From Candidatus Uhrbacteria bacterium (lineage in GTDB: Bacteria > Patescibacteriota > Patescibacteriia > 2-12-FULL-60-25): a DNA stretch of 22,406 nucleotides. Location: contig JAHFIK010000010.1 in assembly GCA_023246415.1 (NCBI GenBank), forward strand, positions 1,605 to 24,010, read 5' to 3'. Below the pieces are notes generated by a model. It saw nothing but the letters and a program-made list of their open reading frames with translations, searched no databases and was not told the origin of the DNA. The number at the start of each line of letters is the position of its first letter. Position 1 is the stretch's first letter. The position numbers were made by a program, and so were the translations under genes. Shown piece after piece: positions 21,750 to 22,406 of the stretch.

Positions 21750-22406
21750 TTACTTATAATAAATCCTCCCAGGGATCCGCGCATCAATATACTCATGGAT
21801 CGCCATATCTGACTTCTTTGACTCGATAAACGCGTAATAGCTGTCGATCTGCGCATCAATTGGCGTTAAGAGGTCAAAGTACACGTGGTACGGCTCAAAG
21901 AGGTCCAGAATGATCTTCGTGGAGCTCGATGACTCAATGAACGCCCCACGATAGCCAAATCCTCGTTTTCTCAGCCCATCAAAGGTATCCAACCACCGTT
22001 GCATCTGGCCCTCGGTCACAAATTCGTTGCTGTCGGACGGCGTTCCAGAGGTGGACTGAATGGAGAGGACTGGGACAAGTGGCGGTCCATGGTTCGGGGA
22101 ACTGGAAGCCGCCTGGACCGTTCGCGACTCATCATCAGATAGAATGCGCGTCACCACTCCATGACGATCAACCTCGAACGCGGTCCCGTGTGAGATGACA
22201 ATCACAGACGACTGACGCTCAGTGACCTTGAGTCGTAAAATGTTAGGAACTTTTTTATCCACAGTGATACTTTCCGCGTAAAGTTCATCTTTCAATTGAT
22301 CTTGAAGCGGCTTTATACGGATCGCGAAAATATTTCGTGCACGGATCGGCCAAAGGCGTTGCTGATCGAGGATCGTATAGACCGCAGACTCCACCTCTCC
22401 CCTCCT
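21750..22406 (-). CDS. ftsQ: FtsQ-like cell division protein, C-terminal part (cut by window edge)
   Basis: 218 residues. The frame stays open to the window edge (AGG AGG GGA GAG before the GTG at 22394), so that GTG is probably internal and the N-terminus with its membrane helix lies outside. The visible start (AVYTILDQQRLWPIRARNIFAIRIKPLQDQL) and NILRLKVTERQSSVIVISHGTAFEVDRHGVV fit the end of a POTRA domain and the beta domain of FtsQ/DivIB. The last residues (YIDARIPGRIYYK) match the conserved YxDxR...xYYK ending. FtsQ connects early and late divisome proteins and its main part lies outside the membrane. An ending followed by a terminator suggests it closes a transcript, perhaps of cell-wall genes beyond the edge. 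Confidence 0.8.
   Translation of the reverse strand, partial: RRGEVESAVYTILDQQRLWPIRARNIFAIRIKPLQDQLKDELYAESITVDKKVPNILRLKVTERQSSVIVISHGTAFEVDRHGVVTRILSDDESRTVQAASSSPNHGPPLVPVLSIQSTSGTPSDSNEFVTEGQMQRWLDTFDGLRKRGFGYRGAFIESSSSTKIILDLFEPYHVYFDLLTPIDAQIDSYYAFIESKKSDMAIHEYIDARIPGRIYYK

Noticed and set aside
21555..21812. 85-codon plus-strand ORF
   Set aside because: It overlaps the end of the ftsQ-like gene on the other strand, runs through the hairpin cluster, and has no SD or domain.

Overview
This is bacterial chromosomal DNA of roughly balanced base composition, most likely from a Patescibacteria (Candidate Phyla Radiation) genome. The clues are indirect: a small FtsQ-like protein, a secreted protein with a repeat-like domain (YYVTNGKRYAFPN, LYGSNWNKQVDD) that I associate with CPR genomes, very short intergenic gaps, and few genes with a Shine-Dalgarno (SD) site. 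TGA works as an ordinary stop (sigma factor, greA), which argues against the TGA-recoding Gracilibacteria and Absconditabacteria. The assignment is inference.

Layout, left to right. (1) 1-1442 (+): the end of an EamA-type transporter overlapping a membrane-anchored clan-A-type glycoside hydrolase. (2) 1600-2190 (+): a DEDDy 3'-5' exonuclease. (3) 2263-5670 (+): a class II (B12-dependent) ribonucleotide reductase. Two NrdR-box-like sites, one helical phase apart, flank its extended -10 element. (4) 5756-6763 (+): a deoxyribosyltransferase-like protein and a six-helix membrane protein. (5) 6827-13788 (+): an ECF-type sigma factor whose stop overlaps the start of a 1783-residue alpha-2-macroglobulin (A2M)-like protein, followed by a membrane-anchored Memo-family protein. 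(6) 13917-14207 (-): a small acidic protein. (7) 14362-16109 (+): rmuC and a SanA/YdcF-type protein. (8) 16184-18226 (-): a secreted two-domain protein and greA. (9) 18358-19194 (+): phosphoglycerate mutase. (10) 19281-21181 (-): a glycosyltransferase-2-like protein and an EamA-type membrane protein, behind a clear promoter and SD site. (11) 21750-22406 (-): the C-terminal part of an FtsQ-like division protein.

Two things stand out. First, the sigma factor and the A2M-like protein are translationally coupled. The A2M protein has a cytoplasmic N-terminal tail of about 115 residues, one membrane helix and a huge outside part, as expected of an anti-sigma/sensor. It lacks the thioester Cys-Gln pair. 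Second, several intergenic spaces hold long hairpins built from tandem 7- or 8-base words, with a different word at each site: 13787-13856 (a 70-bp perfect palindrome made of five heptamers per arm), 16113-16172, 18265-18339 and 21664-21732. An array without an inverted arm lies at 17588-17615. They occur between convergent genes and between divergent genes, so termination alone does not explain them.

Several genes have a -10-like hexamer 7 to 10 bases before the start codon and no SD, pointing to leaderless or nearly leaderless mRNAs. This contrasts with the SD-led gene at 21181.
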